Shown: positions 25,286-34,936, numbered from the stretch's first letter. The stretch is DNA of 64,000 bases from Tenderia sp965602225 (GCA_965602225.1 CBFCYE010000003.1:1-64000); one strand, 5' to 3'. Notes: generated by a model from the sequence alone, not told the origin. Made by a program: numbers and translations.

Positions 25286-26070
25286 TTTTTACAGCCGGGA
25301 AACAGGCGATAGAAATTCGCCGTGGTGGCTGCAGCAACCTCTTCCAGACTGATCCCTCTCAACTCGGCAATATGTTCGGCCACGTAACGGGTATAACCAG
25401 GCTGGTTGCTCTTGCCACGAAATGGAATTGGCGTCAGGTAAGGTGAATCGGTTTCAACCAGCATCTTGTCCAGCGGGCAAAGTTTGGCCACTTCTTTTAA
25501 TTCTTTGGCTGAATTAAAAGTGACGATGCCTGAAAACGATATAACAAAATTCAGCTCGATGGCACGGCGGGCACTTTCCCAGTCATCAACAAAACAATGC
25601 ATGATGCCACCAACCTGCTCTGCACCCTCTTCTGCCATGATATTCAGGGTGTCGGGTTGAGCCTCACGACTGTGGATGATCAGCGGTTTGTTTGTCTGTT
25701 TGGCTGCCGCAATATGGCGCCGAAAACGATCTCGTTGCCAGTCCAGATCGCCTTCGCTACGAAAATAGTCCAGCCCGGTTTCACCAATGGCAATCACCTT
25801 GGGGTGCCTGGCCAGCTCAACTAATCTTTCAACTGAAGGGTCTTCACCCTCATCTTCATTGGGATGCACGCCCACCGAGGCATAAATATTGTCGTGGGCC
25901 TCGACAATCTTCATCATCTCCGGCCAAGCCTCAAGATTAATGCCGACACAAAGCATCTGCATAACAGCCAGCTCTTTGGCCTGTGCGATTACATTATTTA
26001 TGTCACCACCGTGGGCTTTTAAGTCCAAACGATCAAGATGACAGTGTGAGTCAATCAGCTGAATAGTCAT
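25282..26070 (-). CDS. TatD-family metal-dependent hydrolase
   Basis: This 262-aa protein has all TatD metal ligands in order: DSHCHLD (residues 7-13), GETGLDYF, HSREA, MHCF and ETDSPYL. The family are 3'-5' DNA exonucleases or deoxyribonuclease-like hydrolases of the amidohydrolase fold; the YcfH type sits, as here, next to holB and tmk in gammaproteobacteria. It is the last gene of the minus-strand housekeeping cluster. Start ATG at 26070. The gap to the PilZ gene is 103 bp. Confidence 0.92.
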   Translation of the reverse strand: MTIQLIDSHCHLDRLDLKAHGGDINNVIAQAKELAVMQMLCVGINLEAWPEMMKIVEAHDNIYASVGVHPNEDEGEDPSVERLVELARHPKVIAIGETGLDYFRSEGDLDWQRDRFRRHIAAAKQTNKPLIIHSREAQPDTLNIMAEEGAEQVGGIMHCFVDDWESARRAIELNFVISFSGIVTFNSAKELKEVAKLCPLDKMLVETDSPYLTPIPFRGKSNQPGYTRYVAEHIAELRGISLEEVAAATTANFYRLFPGCKN

Positions 26071-26173
26071 AATTCCGGATAGTTATTTATGATGAGTTTT
26101 GCCCGAAGGCGAGGCCAAAATATAGGCGGAGTTTACAGCAAACAGCGGGGGACTTTAAGCAACTGCAACGACA

Positions 26174-26557
26174 CTAAATGGTATGGGTTGGGCGGTCAGA
26201 TTTCAGCGCCCCACCGAGATAGGTTTCAATCTTCTTGCGGGCGTTCTCACCATCCTGGTCAAAGGCGAACTGCACACCAATCCCTGCTACCCTGTTTCCC
26301 TGTGCGCCCTTGGGCGTCACCCAGATCACCTTACCGACAATGGGCAATTTTTCACCCTCGTCCATCAATTTCAGCAGCATGAATACTTCTTCACCCAGCG
26401 TGTAATCTTTGTTGGTAGGAATGAACAGACCACCATTTTTGACAAATGGCATATAGGCCGCATACAAGGCGCCCTTATCCTTGATGGTAAGTGACAGGAT
26501 CCCCTGGCGCGCTGCAGGTGCCGGTGTGGTTGGTTTGTTGTTTTCTTCTTCAGCCAT
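26174..26557 (-). CDS. pilZ: Type IV pilus PilZ-domain protein
   Basis: This 127-aa protein has a short Ala/Pro-rich N-terminus, then a PilZ-type beta-barrel (ILSLTIKDKGALYAAYMPFVKNGGLFIPT), with GKVIWVTPKGAQGNRVAGIGVQF near the middle. It resembles PilZ of Pseudomonas, encoded next to holB and needed for type IV pilus assembly. The canonical RxxxR and D/NxSxxG c-di-GMP-binding motifs are absent, as in that family, so it probably acts through protein contacts (PilB/FimX). It is part of the run holB-pilZ-tatD. Confidence 0.9.
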   Translation of the reverse strand: MAEEENNKPTTPAPAARQGILSLTIKDKGALYAAYMPFVKNGGLFIPTNKDYTLGEEVFMLLKLMDEGEKLPIVGKVIWVTPKGAQGNRVAGIGVQFAFDQDGENARKKIETYLGGALKSDRPTHTI

Positions 26558-26589
26558 TGGTTTTGTATCGTACCTAACCTGTTAAATCT

Positions 26590-27594
26590 TTAAGCTATTT
26601 TTCTTTTTCTTACACGGAAGGTATTTTGCCATTCCATCAACACAGATTCCATAATCAAGGCTGGATTCAGGTTGCGAGCAAACTCCTGCTGCGCCTGTCT
26701 GATGCGATCCTGCAACTTAAATAAGCCTGTTAACGATACCTGATTAGCAAGTTTAAGCAAACGCTCTTGTAGATCAGGATTGCTAAGGTGGACAGGCGTT
26801 TGCGCCGTCGCCTTGAGGCGAATCATATCCGCCGTCCAGGAGTAGATACATAACAGGCCCCAGTTTGGATTGGCCTTATTCGACTGGCTCGCCAGACTGA
26901 CAGGATCCAGCTTCAGGCTGGCAAGCTGACCCAGGCCATCAAAAAGCGCCTTGCGCTGCTCAAGCAAGCCCTCACCAGCCAGTTGCACCGCTCTAAGTGG
27001 CGCGCCATCAGCCAGCGACAGCAGCAGGTCAATATCCGTACTCGCGGGGAGTTGCTGCGACAGCCAGGCACGGCCATCGGCTGAGTCACCAGTACCAAAG
27101 CGAATCTCCTGACAGCGCGAGCGAATGGTGGCCGGTAGCTGCGCCGGCAGATGGGTCACCAATAGCAAGATAGTCTCAGCAGAGGGTTCTTCCAGTGTCT
27201 TTAGCAGGCTGTTACTGGCATTGATGTTCATCGCCTCAGCCGGACTGATAACCACAACCTTATGCCCGGCATACTGTGACTTGAGCGACATGGATTGGCC
27301 AAGCGCACGAATTTGATCAACAGCAATGGCCTTTTTGCCTTCCAGGGGCGATATCAGGCTGATATCAGGGTGATTGCCCGCCAAATAAAGCTGGCAATAG
27401 CGACACTGGCCACAGGGCGTGGCGTCAGCATTGTTTGACTGACACAGCAGGCTTTGGGCAAATAGTGTGGCGAACTGACCTTTACCAAGCCCCTGAGGGC
27501 CGGTCAACAGCAAGGCATGTGGCAGGCGACCCTGTTGACGGCTTTCTTGCAAAAGCTGCCATTGTGAGTGTTGCCAGGGGAAGAGTATGGACAT
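26590..27594 (-). CDS. holB: DNA polymerase III subunit delta'
   Basis: This 334-aa clamp-loader subunit has the modified P-loop GPQGLGKGQFA near residue 33, a four-cysteine zinc module (C, then CGQCRYC) around residues 51-67, and the sensor region SLLKTLEEPSAETILLLVT with SRC (arginine finger region SRCQEIRF). Together with delta and tau/gamma it loads the beta clamp. The order tmk-holB-pilZ-tatD is that of other gammaproteobacteria, with 11 bp between tmk and this gene. Confidence 0.94.
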   Translation of the reverse strand: MSILFPWQHSQWQLLQESRQQGRLPHALLLTGPQGLGKGQFATLFAQSLLCQSNNADATPCGQCRYCQLYLAGNHPDISLISPLEGKKAIAVDQIRALGQSMSLKSQYAGHKVVVISPAEAMNINASNSLLKTLEEPSAETILLLVTHLPAQLPATIRSRCQEIRFGTGDSADGRAWLSQQLPASTDIDLLLSLADGAPLRAVQLAGEGLLEQRKALFDGLGQLASLKLDPVSLASQSNKANPNWGLLCIYSWTADMIRLKATAQTPVHLSNPDLQERLLKLANQVSLTGLFKLQDRIRQAQQEFARNLNPALIMESVLMEWQNTFRVRKRKIA

Positions 27595-27605
27595 CTTTTA
27601 TATAT

Positions 27606-28235
27606 TCAGGATTTAATCAGCTGATTAACGACTTCATTGAGGCCGATTTTAACTTGATCCAGAGGCTGTGAGGCATCGATGATGTGATAACGCTGCGACT
27701 GCTGGCTGGCCATATCCAGATAGGCCTGGCGTACCTTTTCAAAAAACACCTGTTTCTCACGCTCAAACCTATCGGCCTGCTGTGGCCTACCGGCAGCACG
27801 AGCCAGGCCAACCTCAACGGGCGCATCAAGCAACAGCGTGGCATCCGGCCGCAGCCCGCCTTGGACCCATTGTTCCAGCTCTGCGATACGCCCAATGGCA
27901 ATGCCACGACCACCACCCTGATAGGCATAAGTCGCATCGGTAAAGCGATCACACAGCACCCACTTGCCCTGCGCCAGTGCCGGCTCAATCACTTCAGCCA
28001 GGTGCTGGGCCCGAGCGGCAAACATCAACAGCAGTTCGGTATCATCGGCCATGGAGGTGTTGCGATGATCCAGCAGCAGGCCGCGGATCTTCTCACCCAA
28101 TTCGGTACCGCCTGGCTCACGGGTCAGGACAACGTCAATTCCGGCCGCAACCAGCACCTCATTCACATAGTCCATATTGGTGGACTTGCCCACCCCCTCT
28201 ATACCTTCGACGGTTATGAATTTGCCTCGGCTCAT
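27606..28235 (-). CDS. tmk: Thymidylate kinase
   Basis: This 209-aa protein phosphorylates dTMP to dTDP. P-loop GIEGVGKST at residues 10-18, the DR(F) motif in VLCDRFTDATYAYQGGGRG, and TREPGGTELGE are all present. The ATG at 28235 (MSRGKF) is the start; the frame extends 59 codons further up, but that part overlaps the end of mltG out of frame and reads as nonsense, and GAAAGAAAAC lies before 28235. It follows mltG by 19 bp. Confidence 0.95.
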   Translation of the reverse strand: MSRGKFITVEGIEGVGKSTNMDYVNEVLVAAGIDVVLTREPGGTELGEKIRGLLLDHRNTSMADDTELLLMFAARAQHLAEVIEPALAQGKWVLCDRFTDATYAYQGGGRGIAIGRIAELEQWVQGGLRPDATLLLDAPVEVGLARAAGRPQQADRFEREKQVFFEKVRQAYLDMASQQSQRYHIIDASQPLDQVKIGLNEVVNQLIKS

Positions 28236-28254
28236 GCTGTTTTCTTTCCGGTCA

Positions 28255-29268
28255 CTATTTACGTTTAAGTTGGTATTTTCGCACTGCGTTGATGTGTTCT
28301 TCCAGGGTGGCAGAAAAGTAGTGGCTGCCATTACCTTTGGAAACAAAATAGAGACTATCACCTTTGGCGGGGTGCAGGGCGGCATGGATGGCGTCGGCAC
28401 CGGGCAAGGCAATCGGTGTTGGTGTCAGGCCATGGCGGGTATAGGTGTTATAGGGCGTGTCACGCCTTAGGTCTCGTCTTCTGATATTACCGTCGTAACT
28501 GTCACCGATACCGTAGATCACCGTTGGGTCAGTCTGCAGGCGCATTCTCTTTTGCAGACGGCGGACAAAGACACCAGCAATTTCTGCGCGCTCAGACGCT
28601 ACACCAGTTTCCTTCTCGATAATCGAGGCCATGATCAGTGCTTCATAGGCCGATTGATACGGCAGTCCTTCATCACGCTGTTGCCATTCCTGTTGCAGGC
28701 GTTGTTGCATTGCCTCATAGGCACGCTTGAGAAAATCTAAATCCGTCATGCCTGCAGTAAAAAGATAGGTCTCAGGCAGAAAGCGGCCTTCAGGGTGCTC
28801 ACCGGGCTTACCCAACTGTTGCATGATTTTTTCTGGACTTAAACCCTTGAGGTTATGTTTCAGTTTTTCATGTGCATGGATGGCCTGCAGCATCTGCTTG
28901 AAGCTCCAGCCCTCCACCACCGTCAGGCTGTATTGCAACACATCACCGGCGACAATCTTGTCCAGCACTTGCATTGCTGTCATGCCCGGGGTTAACAAAA
29001 ACTCCCCCACTTTTAAATTAGCCGCATGACCATGCCAGCGCCCCAGCAAGGTTAAATAACGAGGGTTGTCGATCAGTCCATCGGCATGCATGGCATAGGC
29101 AATCTTATTGAGACTAGCGCCGGGTGCGATGACAAACAGTTGTTCCTGTGTCAGATTGATTGGGCTATTTTTAAAACTGGCCAGCTGCAATGCAAACCAA
29201 CCAGCAACAAGACAGCCAAGCAAAAACAGCGCAGCAACAATTTTGATGATCAGTTTAGACGGCTTCAT
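28255..29268 (-). CDS. mltG: Endolytic murein transglycosylase MltG
   Basis: This 337-aa protein has an N-terminal membrane anchor (about 7-27), a LysM-like segment and a YceG domain with the catalytic Glu in ASIIEKETGVASERAEIAGVFVRRL and the downstream LQTDPTVIYG and PYNTYTRHGLTPTPIALPG blocks. MltG cuts nascent glycan strands and sets glycan length. It overlaps pabC by 14 bp and precedes tmk, the common gammaproteobacterial order pabC-mltG-tmk. Confidence 0.94.
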   Translation of the reverse strand: MKPSKLIIKIVAALFLLGCLVAGWFALQLASFKNSPINLTQEQLFVIAPGASLNKIAYAMHADGLIDNPRYLTLLGRWHGHAANLKVGEFLLTPGMTAMQVLDKIVAGDVLQYSLTVVEGWSFKQMLQAIHAHEKLKHNLKGLSPEKIMQQLGKPGEHPEGRFLPETYLFTAGMTDLDFLKRAYEAMQQRLQQEWQQRDEGLPYQSAYEALIMASIIEKETGVASERAEIAGVFVRRLQKRMRLQTDPTVIYGIGDSYDGNIRRRDLRRDTPYNTYTRHGLTPTPIALPGADAIHAALHPAKGDSLYFVSKGNGSHYFSATLEEHINAVRKYQLKRK

Positions 29269-30103
29269 GGGCAGTATCTTTTAAACGGGCTGCATTGACA
29301 GCGGCTATGATCTTTTGGGTAACTGGACCGATAGAAAACTGTTGTTGTTCTAGCTGTCGAATCGGCCAGACGCCAATCAGGGAATTGGAAATAAAGACCT
29401 CATCCGCAGCCTTTAAATCAGCTTTGCTAAAGTGAGCAATCTCTACTTCAATTTTCTGCTTATGGGCAATCGCCAAGATCACCTCACGCATGATGCCAGC
29501 CACCCCGGCGTTGGACAAATCAGGGCTGCATAAAATGCCCGCCTTGACGAAAAACAGATTACTCATGGTGCCTGCTGTGACACGACCATGAGCCGCCAGC
29601 ATCAGACCTTCAAAAATCGTCTCATCCTGCCACTCACTCCGCGCCAGGACTTGCTCAAGACGATTCAGGTGTTTTATGCCGGCCAGCGCCGGGCTGGTGC
29701 CAAGCCGCGTGCCACAGTATCTAGCGGCAATGCCATTGCTTTGATTTTCGGCTGGATAGTCGGGCATGTCATAGACAGCTAGGATACGGCTTGGCTTAGC
29801 CTCTGATTCAAGCGGGGCTCGATAACCACGGCCACCCTGACCACGAGTAATAATAATTTTAAGTACCGCTTCGGTGCGACCATCAAGCAATCGACGCGCC
29901 TCCGCCAAGAATAATTCTGGATCAGGCGCTGAAATACGTAAGCGCAAGCAACCATCAAGCAGGCGTTGCATATGACGCTGCCAGAATTCGAACTGCTGGC
30001 TGCGCACAGCAATAGTTTCGAACAGGCCATCGCCATACTGCAGTCCCCTATCCTGCAGGCTCAGCGAGTCAGCCTGTACGCCGTTAAGCAGAAACATCTT
30101 CAT
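29255..30103 (-). CDS. pabC: Aminodeoxychorismate lyase
   Basis: This 282-aa fold-IV PLP enzyme makes 4-aminobenzoate for folate from aminodeoxychorismate. The PLP lysine is in GIKHLNRLEQVLAR (around residue 138), with RGLQYGDGLFET at the start and the phosphate-binding GTMSNLFFV later. It overlaps pabB by 20 bp and mltG by 14 bp, so the three are translated as a unit. Confidence 0.93.
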   Translation of the reverse strand: MKMFLLNGVQADSLSLQDRGLQYGDGLFETIAVRSQQFEFWQRHMQRLLDGCLRLRISAPDPELFLAEARRLLDGRTEAVLKIIITRGQGGRGYRAPLESEAKPSRILAVYDMPDYPAENQSNGIAARYCGTRLGTSPALAGIKHLNRLEQVLARSEWQDETIFEGLMLAAHGRVTAGTMSNLFFVKAGILCSPDLSNAGVAGIMREVILAIAHKQKIEVEIAHFSKADLKAADEVFISNSLIGVWPIRQLEQQQFSIGPVTQKIIAAVNAARLKDTAHEAV

Positions 30104-31466
30104 CTATCCCCAGCGACCTTAATAAACCACGGGCCTTGGCACGGGTCTCTTGTAGTTCAGCTGCGGCAACGGAGTCGGTTACGATACCCGCGCCAGTGCG
30201 AAAGCTAAGCCTATTACCATCCAGCAACATGGTTCTGATCAAAATATTGAGATCCATACGGCCACAGTGACTAATGTAGCCAACTGAACCGGTATAGATT
30301 CCGCGAGATGTCTGTTCAAGTTCCTGGATGATCTCCATACAGCGGACCTTGGGGCAACCAGTAATGGTGCCACCGGGAAACACTGCACGAATCACATCGA
30401 CCGGGGATATTTCCGGGCGCAGCTGGCCACAGACATTGGAAACAATATGATGCACATGGGCATAGGACTCAATCACCATCAACTCATCTACCTTGACCGT
30501 GCCCGGCTGACAGACACGACCGAGATCGTTGCGTTCAAGATCGATCAACATCACATGCTCGGCCCGTTCTTTTGGATGCGCCAACAGGGCTTCTGAAAAG
30601 GCCTGATCAGCAGCCTGGTCCAGACCACGCGGACGGGTGCCAGCAATTGGCCGGGTGCTAACCTGACCAGCAACTATATCAACCAGACGCTCAGGCGATG
30701 AACTGATTATTGCCTTGCCCTGATAGTTGATTAGTGCGGCAAATGGTGCGGGATTGTTGTCACGCAGGGATTGATATAGTTGCGTTGCAGTTGTATCTGC
30801 CAGCTCCACTTGCCAGGCGCGCGACAGATTAACCTGAAACACATCACCCTCAATAATGTAGTCGCGGATTCGGTTAACACCTTCAATAAAACGATCCGGT
30901 TGGTCTTCGACGATACTCATAACCTGCGGCTTGGCAACAGATTCACTAACAGCCGAGAGTTCGGTTATGTCCTGATTTATCTGCGACAACAGTGTCTCTG
31001 AGCCAGGCTCGCAGACAAGATAACAACATGCGTTTTGATGGTCTCGAATTACTGCCGCCGGAATACGGCTGGCAAATGCGGAGGGCAATGGGCTATTAGA
31101 TACAGGCAATTTGAGAATGGGTTCGATCTCATTGGCCAGTTCATAACCGAGATAGACAAACCAGCCACCAATGAACGGTAGCTCCGACTGTTTAAGTTTT
31201 AGACGTTGCTGTTGCCAGACCTGATCCAGCTGCGGCAAAAACGCTTGGTTCCCAGAGCTGATGGTTTCACCTGGAAAGGAAAACAGAATGTCGTAGCGGG
31301 ACTGTGCTGTGCCATGCAGCACGCTTTCAAGCAGGTGGGGATAACGTTCAGGATTGACCTGATGCAGACGCAACAGGTCAAACTCATGATCCAGCTTGAG
31401 GCAGTGTTGTGATCGATCAGCCAACGCCCTACACCTCAAGCTGCACAGGATTTTTACATCCTGCAA
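30084..31466 (-). CDS. pabB: Aminodeoxychorismate synthase component I
   Basis: This protein of about 460 aa belongs to the chorismate-binding family: PIAGTRPRG, HVMLIDLERNDLGRVC and the C-terminal GCPKVRCMEIIQELE, RGIYTGSVGYI and GAGIVTDS blocks are complete. It converts chorismate with ammonia from a PabA subunit that is not in the window. The first codon used here is a TTG at 31466 without a ribosome-binding site; a TTG 14 codons on (31424) follows GAGGTG and is an equally likely start. The gene lies 5 bp after fabF, and the pairing with pabC completes 4-aminobenzoate synthesis. Confidence 0.92.
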   Translation of the reverse strand: MQDVKILCSLRCRALADRSQHCLKLDHEFDLLRLHQVNPERYPHLLESVLHGTAQSRYDILFSFPGETISSGNQAFLPQLDQVWQQQRLKLKQSELPFIGGWFVYLGYELANEIEPILKLPVSNSPLPSAFASRIPAAVIRDHQNACCYLVCEPGSETLLSQINQDITELSAVSESVAKPQVMSIVEDQPDRFIEGVNRIRDYIIEGDVFQVNLSRAWQVELADTTATQLYQSLRDNNPAPFAALINYQGKAIISSSPERLVDIVAGQVSTRPIAGTRPRGLDQAADQAFSEALLAHPKERAEHVMLIDLERNDLGRVCQPGTVKVDELMVIESYAHVHHIVSNVCGQLRPEISPVDVIRAVFPGGTITGCPKVRCMEIIQELEQTSRGIYTGSVGYISHCGRMDLNILIRTMLLDGNRLSFRTGAGIVTDSVAAAELQETRAKARGLLRSLGIDEDVSA

Positions 31467-31471
31467 TCAAA

Positions 31472-32719
31472 CTATATTTTTGACAGCACCAGTGAGCCGT
31501 TGGTGCCACCGAAACCAAACGAGTTTGAGATAGCGACGTCAATCTTCATTGGCCGCGCTTCATTTGGTACATAATCAAGATCACATTCAGGATCAGGTGT
31601 GCCGTAGTTGATGGTTGGCGGTGCAACCTGGTCACGAATCGCCAGCGCAGTAAAGATTGCTTCAATACCACCCGCAGCCCCCAGCAGATGCCCGGTCATA
31701 GATTTAGTAGAACTCATGGCCAGCTTATAGGCGTGATCACCAAACATAGCCTTCGCAGCCATGGTTTCAGCCCGGTCACCAGCAGGAGTAGAGGTACCAT
31801 GGGCATTAATGTAATCAACCTGATCTGGATTAACACCAGCATCTTTCAACGCTAGCCCCATACACTTGGCTGCACCCTCACCGCCTTCACTAGGCGAGGT
31901 CATGTGATAGGCATCAGAATTCATGCCAAAGCCCGTTAGTTCGCAATAGATATTCGCACCACGTGCTTTAGCATGTTCGTATTCTTCAACCATAACAACG
32001 CCGGCACCATCACTGAGGACAAAACCATCTCTATCCATGGACCAAGGACGACTAGCAGTCGTTGGATCATCGTTACGGGTAGACAGGGCACGAGCCGCAG
32101 CAAAACCACCCAAGCCTGTGGGTGAAGTTGCCATTTCAGCACCGCCGGCAACAATCGCATCGGCATCACCACGTTCAATAATACGTGCTGCTTCGCCAAT
32201 ATTGTGAGTACCGGTAGTACAGGCAGTCACAATTGCGATATTTGGTCCCTTCATGCCATACATGATGGAGATATTGCCTGAGATCATGTTGATGATGTTA
32301 CTAGGCACAAAGAAAGGTGAAATTTTGCGTGGGCCGGATTTATCATAGGTCTGTCGACCTTTCTCAATCCCTGACAAACCACCGATACCGGAACCAACCA
32401 TCACGCCGATACGATCTGCATTTGCTTCGGTTACTTCCAGACCTGAATCTTCTATGGCCTCTTTTGCTGCTGCAATGCCGTAATGAATAAAAGGATCCAT
32501 CTTGCGGGATTCTTTTTTCGAAATGTAATTGGTGACATCAAAGCCATGCACTGAGCCACCAAAGCGAACGCTGAATTCAGAAACATCAAAATGAGTGATA
32601 GGCGCAATACCGCTCTTGCCTGCGAGAATATTCGCCCAGGATTCTTTAACAGTTAGACCCACCGGGCCAACCATGCCCATCCCTGTCAAAACGATACGAC
32701 GCTGTTTAGTCACGCTCAT
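31472..32719 (-). CDS. fabF: Beta-ketoacyl-ACP synthase II
   Basis: This 415-aa elongation condensing enzyme has the catalytic triad Cys (TACTTGTHN), His (NAHGTSTPAGD) and His (KSMTGHLLGA). It extends acyl-ACP with malonyl-ACP and includes the FabF-type GSGIGGL and FGFGGTN motifs. It follows acpP with a 114-bp gap that holds a hairpin, so the acpP-fabF junction may be regulated at the RNA level. Length is normal for FabF. Confidence 0.96.
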   Translation of the reverse strand: MSVTKQRRIVLTGMGMVGPVGLTVKESWANILAGKSGIAPITHFDVSEFSVRFGGSVHGFDVTNYISKKESRKMDPFIHYGIAAAKEAIEDSGLEVTEANADRIGVMVGSGIGGLSGIEKGRQTYDKSGPRKISPFFVPSNIINMISGNISIMYGMKGPNIAIVTACTTGTHNIGEAARIIERGDADAIVAGGAEMATSPTGLGGFAAARALSTRNDDPTTASRPWSMDRDGFVLSDGAGVVMVEEYEHAKARGANIYCELTGFGMNSDAYHMTSPSEGGEGAAKCMGLALKDAGVNPDQVDYINAHGTSTPAGDRAETMAAKAMFGDHAYKLAMSSTKSMTGHLLGAAGGIEAIFTALAIRDQVAPPTINYGTPDPECDLDYVPNEARPMKIDVAISNSFGFGGTNGSLVLSKI

Positions 32720-32767
32720 TTAACCTCTGAAATGTTCGAATAAATCTTAGTACTGAAGTAAAAACAA

Positions 32768-32817
32768 AGGCCGCTAGCCGCGCCACATTCAGTGAATGAA
32801 ACGCGATACAGCGGCCT
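32768..32817 (-). terminator. Hairpin between acpP and fabF, probable attenuator
   Basis: An 8-bp outer stem, AGGCCGCT (32768-32775) with AGCGGCCT (32810-32817), encloses further pairing (an ATTCA/TGAAT stem near 32786-32798). On the minus strand it is followed by TTTGTTTTT. Partial termination here would give more acpP than fabF message, in line with the high need for acyl carrier protein. Confidence 0.6.
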
Positions 32818-32833
32818 CGGTAAGGCTGATGTT

Positions 32834-33070
32834 TTAGCCCTGATTTGAATTGATGTAGCTGATAGCTTGCTGAACTGTAGTGATCTTTTCAGCTTCTTCA
32901 TCAGGAATTTCACACTCGAACTCTTCTTCAAGAGCCATTACCAGTTCAACGGTATCGAGGGAATCTGCGCCCAGGTCATCTACGAATGAAGCTTCGATGG
33001 TTACTTCGTCTTCTTTAACACCAAGTTGTTCAATGACAATCTTTTTGACGCGTTCTTCGATAGTGCTCAT
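32834..33070 (-). CDS. acpP: Acyl carrier protein
   Basis: This 78-aa acidic four-helix protein carries the 4'-phosphopantetheine Ser in GADSLDTVELVMALE (about residue 37). It shuttles acyl chains between the Fab enzymes. The ATG at 33070 (MSTIEERV) was chosen because GGAGGA lies 7 bp before it; an ATG six codons up (33088) would place that ribosome-binding site inside the gene. The 166-bp gap to fabG probably holds a separate promoter. Confidence 0.97.
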   Translation of the reverse strand: MSTIEERVKKIVIEQLGVKEDEVTIEASFVDDLGADSLDTVELVMALEEEFECEIPDEEAEKITTVQQAISYINSNQG

Positions 33071-33236
33071 GATAAATTCTTCCTCCAAAGGTATTTGTAT
33101 GCTGACCTAGCTGCGGTCGGTATTTTATCCCGTACGCCACCAGTTGTAAGTAAGGTCGCGGCGAATAATACAGGAAATTAAAATAAAACTGTTAATCTTT
33201 CAATCCTGAGCAAAACACTCAGAGGGAAATTCCCTT

Positions 33237-33980
33237 TTAACCCATATACATACCGCCATTAACATCAACAGTAAAACCGGTGATATAGGCGGCACCAGGC
33301 GAAGCTAGGAAGCTAACCGCGGCTGCGATTTCTTCCGGCCTGCCCAAACGATTTAATGGAATCTGTTTCATTAGGGCCTGTTTCTGCTCATCCGGCAGAC
33401 CCTTGGTCATGTCGGTATCAATAAAACCAGGCGCAACGGCATTGACAGTAATACCACGTGAAGCAACTTCACGAGCCATCGACTTGGTAAAACCAAAGAT
33501 ACCGGCCTTGGCTGCTGAATAGTTAGTTTGACCAGGATTACCGGTTTCACCGACCACTGACGCGATATTGATCACACGCCCCTGCTTAGCCTTCATCATG
33601 CCACGCAAGCAGGCCTTGCTCATACGAAACACAGATTTGAGATTGGTTTCCATGATGTCATCCCACTCGTCGTCTTTCATACGCATCAGCAGATTGTCAC
33701 GGGTGATGCCGGCATTGTTTACCAAAATGGTGGGCACACCAAAGTCATTCGCAACTTGTGCCATCAGGGTGTCGATAGACTCCTGAGAGGTGACGTTGAG
33801 CGCCATGCCGGCACCTTTAATACCATTCTCGGTCATGTAGTTAGAGATGGCTTCCGCACCACTTTCTGAGGTTGCAGTGCCAATGACGGCAGCGCCATGT
33901 TTGCCAAGTTCAAGCGCAATAGCCTTGCCGATACCACGACTGGCACCTGTCACCAATGCAATTTGATTTTCCAGTGTCAT
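33237..33980 (-). CDS. fabG: 3-oxoacyl-ACP reductase
   Basis: This 247-aa short-chain dehydrogenase reduces 3-oxoacyl-ACP with NADPH. It has TGASRGIG for cofactor binding, NNAG, catalytic Ser (IASVVGETG) and YSAAKAG, and PGFIDTDM. Position between fabD and acpP is that of the gammaproteobacterial fab operon. It begins 20 bp after fabD. Confidence 0.96.
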   Translation of the reverse strand: MTLENQIALVTGASRGIGKAIALELGKHGAAVIGTATSESGAEAISNYMTENGIKGAGMALNVTSQESIDTLMAQVANDFGVPTILVNNAGITRDNLLMRMKDDEWDDIMETNLKSVFRMSKACLRGMMKAKQGRVINIASVVGETGNPGQTNYSAAKAGIFGFTKSMAREVASRGITVNAVAPGFIDTDMTKGLPDEQKQALMKQIPLNRLGRPEEIAAAVSFLASPGAAYITGFTVDVNGGMYMG

Positions 33981-34000
33981 TGCTTATTCCCTATTGATTT

Positions 34001-34936
34001 TTAAGCTTTGTGAGCGTCAAGCGCCTTTGTCAGTGAGGCGGCATCAAACACAGGTAATGCCGTCACTTCACGATCAATTCGTTTGGTAAGACCGGCTAGA
34101 ACCTTGCCTGGCCCACATTCAACCAAAGAGTTCACTCCTGACTGCGACAAAGCCTGGATTGTTTCCACCCAGCGGACAGGGCTATATAACTGCCTGGCCA
34201 ATACGTCGCGAATAGCATCCGCTGATTCATGCGAGGTCACATCAACATTGTGAATTACTTTAATCTCTGGCGCCTTGATTTCAAGCTCATTAAGAGATTT
34301 AGCCAGCTCTACTGCAGCCTCACTCATAAGAGAGCAGTGTGAAGGCACACTCACTGGCAACATCAGTGCTCGCTTGGCACCAGCCTCCTTAGCAACATCA
34401 ACAGCACGCTCAACAGCTGCGCTAGCGCCAGCAACCACAACCTGACCCGGGGCGTTAAAATTAACCGCCTGTACCACGTCACCCTGTGCCGCCTGATCAC
34501 AAACCTTAATCACCTGCTCATCAGTCAAACCAAGGATTGCAGCCATGGCACCCTGACCTTGAGGCACGGCCGCCTGCATCAGTTGGCCACGCTTTTCAAC
34601 CAACTTGATCGCCGCAGAAAAATCAATCGCGCCAGCGGCTACCAGAGCCGTATATTCACCCAGACTATGACCAGCAAAATAGGTTGGCGTAGCGCCGCCA
34701 GCAGCCAACCAGACACGCCAGCAGGCAACGCCAGCGGCGAGCATGGCAGGCTGAGTTTTATCAGTCTGATTCAGGTCAGACTCAGGGCCTTCCTGTATCA
34801 GTTTCCACAAATCATATCCCAGTACTTCACTGGCCTGAGCGAATGTCTCAGCGACCTGTGGCCAGTCATTGCCAAGCTCAGCCAACATGCCCACAGACTG
34901 TGAACCCTGACCAGGAAAAACGATTGCAATAGACAT
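34001..34936 (-). CDS. fabD: Malonyl-CoA:ACP transacylase
   Basis: This 311-aa enzyme moves malonyl groups from CoA to ACP. The nucleophile Ser is in FAGHSLGEYTALVAAG (about residue 92), with the oxyanion motif FPGQGSQSVGM at the start, the Arg-containing region KRGQLMQ, and the active-site His in PVSVPSHCSLM. It lies 40 bp after fabH. Confidence 0.96.
   Translation of the reverse strand: MSIAIVFPGQGSQSVGMLAELGNDWPQVAETFAQASEVLGYDLWKLIQEGPESDLNQTDKTQPAMLAAGVACWRVWLAAGGATPTYFAGHSLGEYTALVAAGAIDFSAAIKLVEKRGQLMQAAVPQGQGAMAAILGLTDEQVIKVCDQAAQGDVVQAVNFNAPGQVVVAGASAAVERAVDVAKEAGAKRALMLPVSVPSHCSLMSEAAVELAKSLNELEIKAPEIKVIHNVDVTSHESADAIRDVLARQLYSPVRWVETIQALSQSGVNSLVECGPGKVLAGLTKRIDREVTALPVFDAASLTKALDAHKA

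Noticed and set aside
28236..28412. N-terminal extension of thymidylate kinase
   Set aside because: The extension overlaps the mltG 3' end out of frame and is Pro/Thr-rich nonsense; the kinase P-loop has normal spacing from the ATG at 28235.
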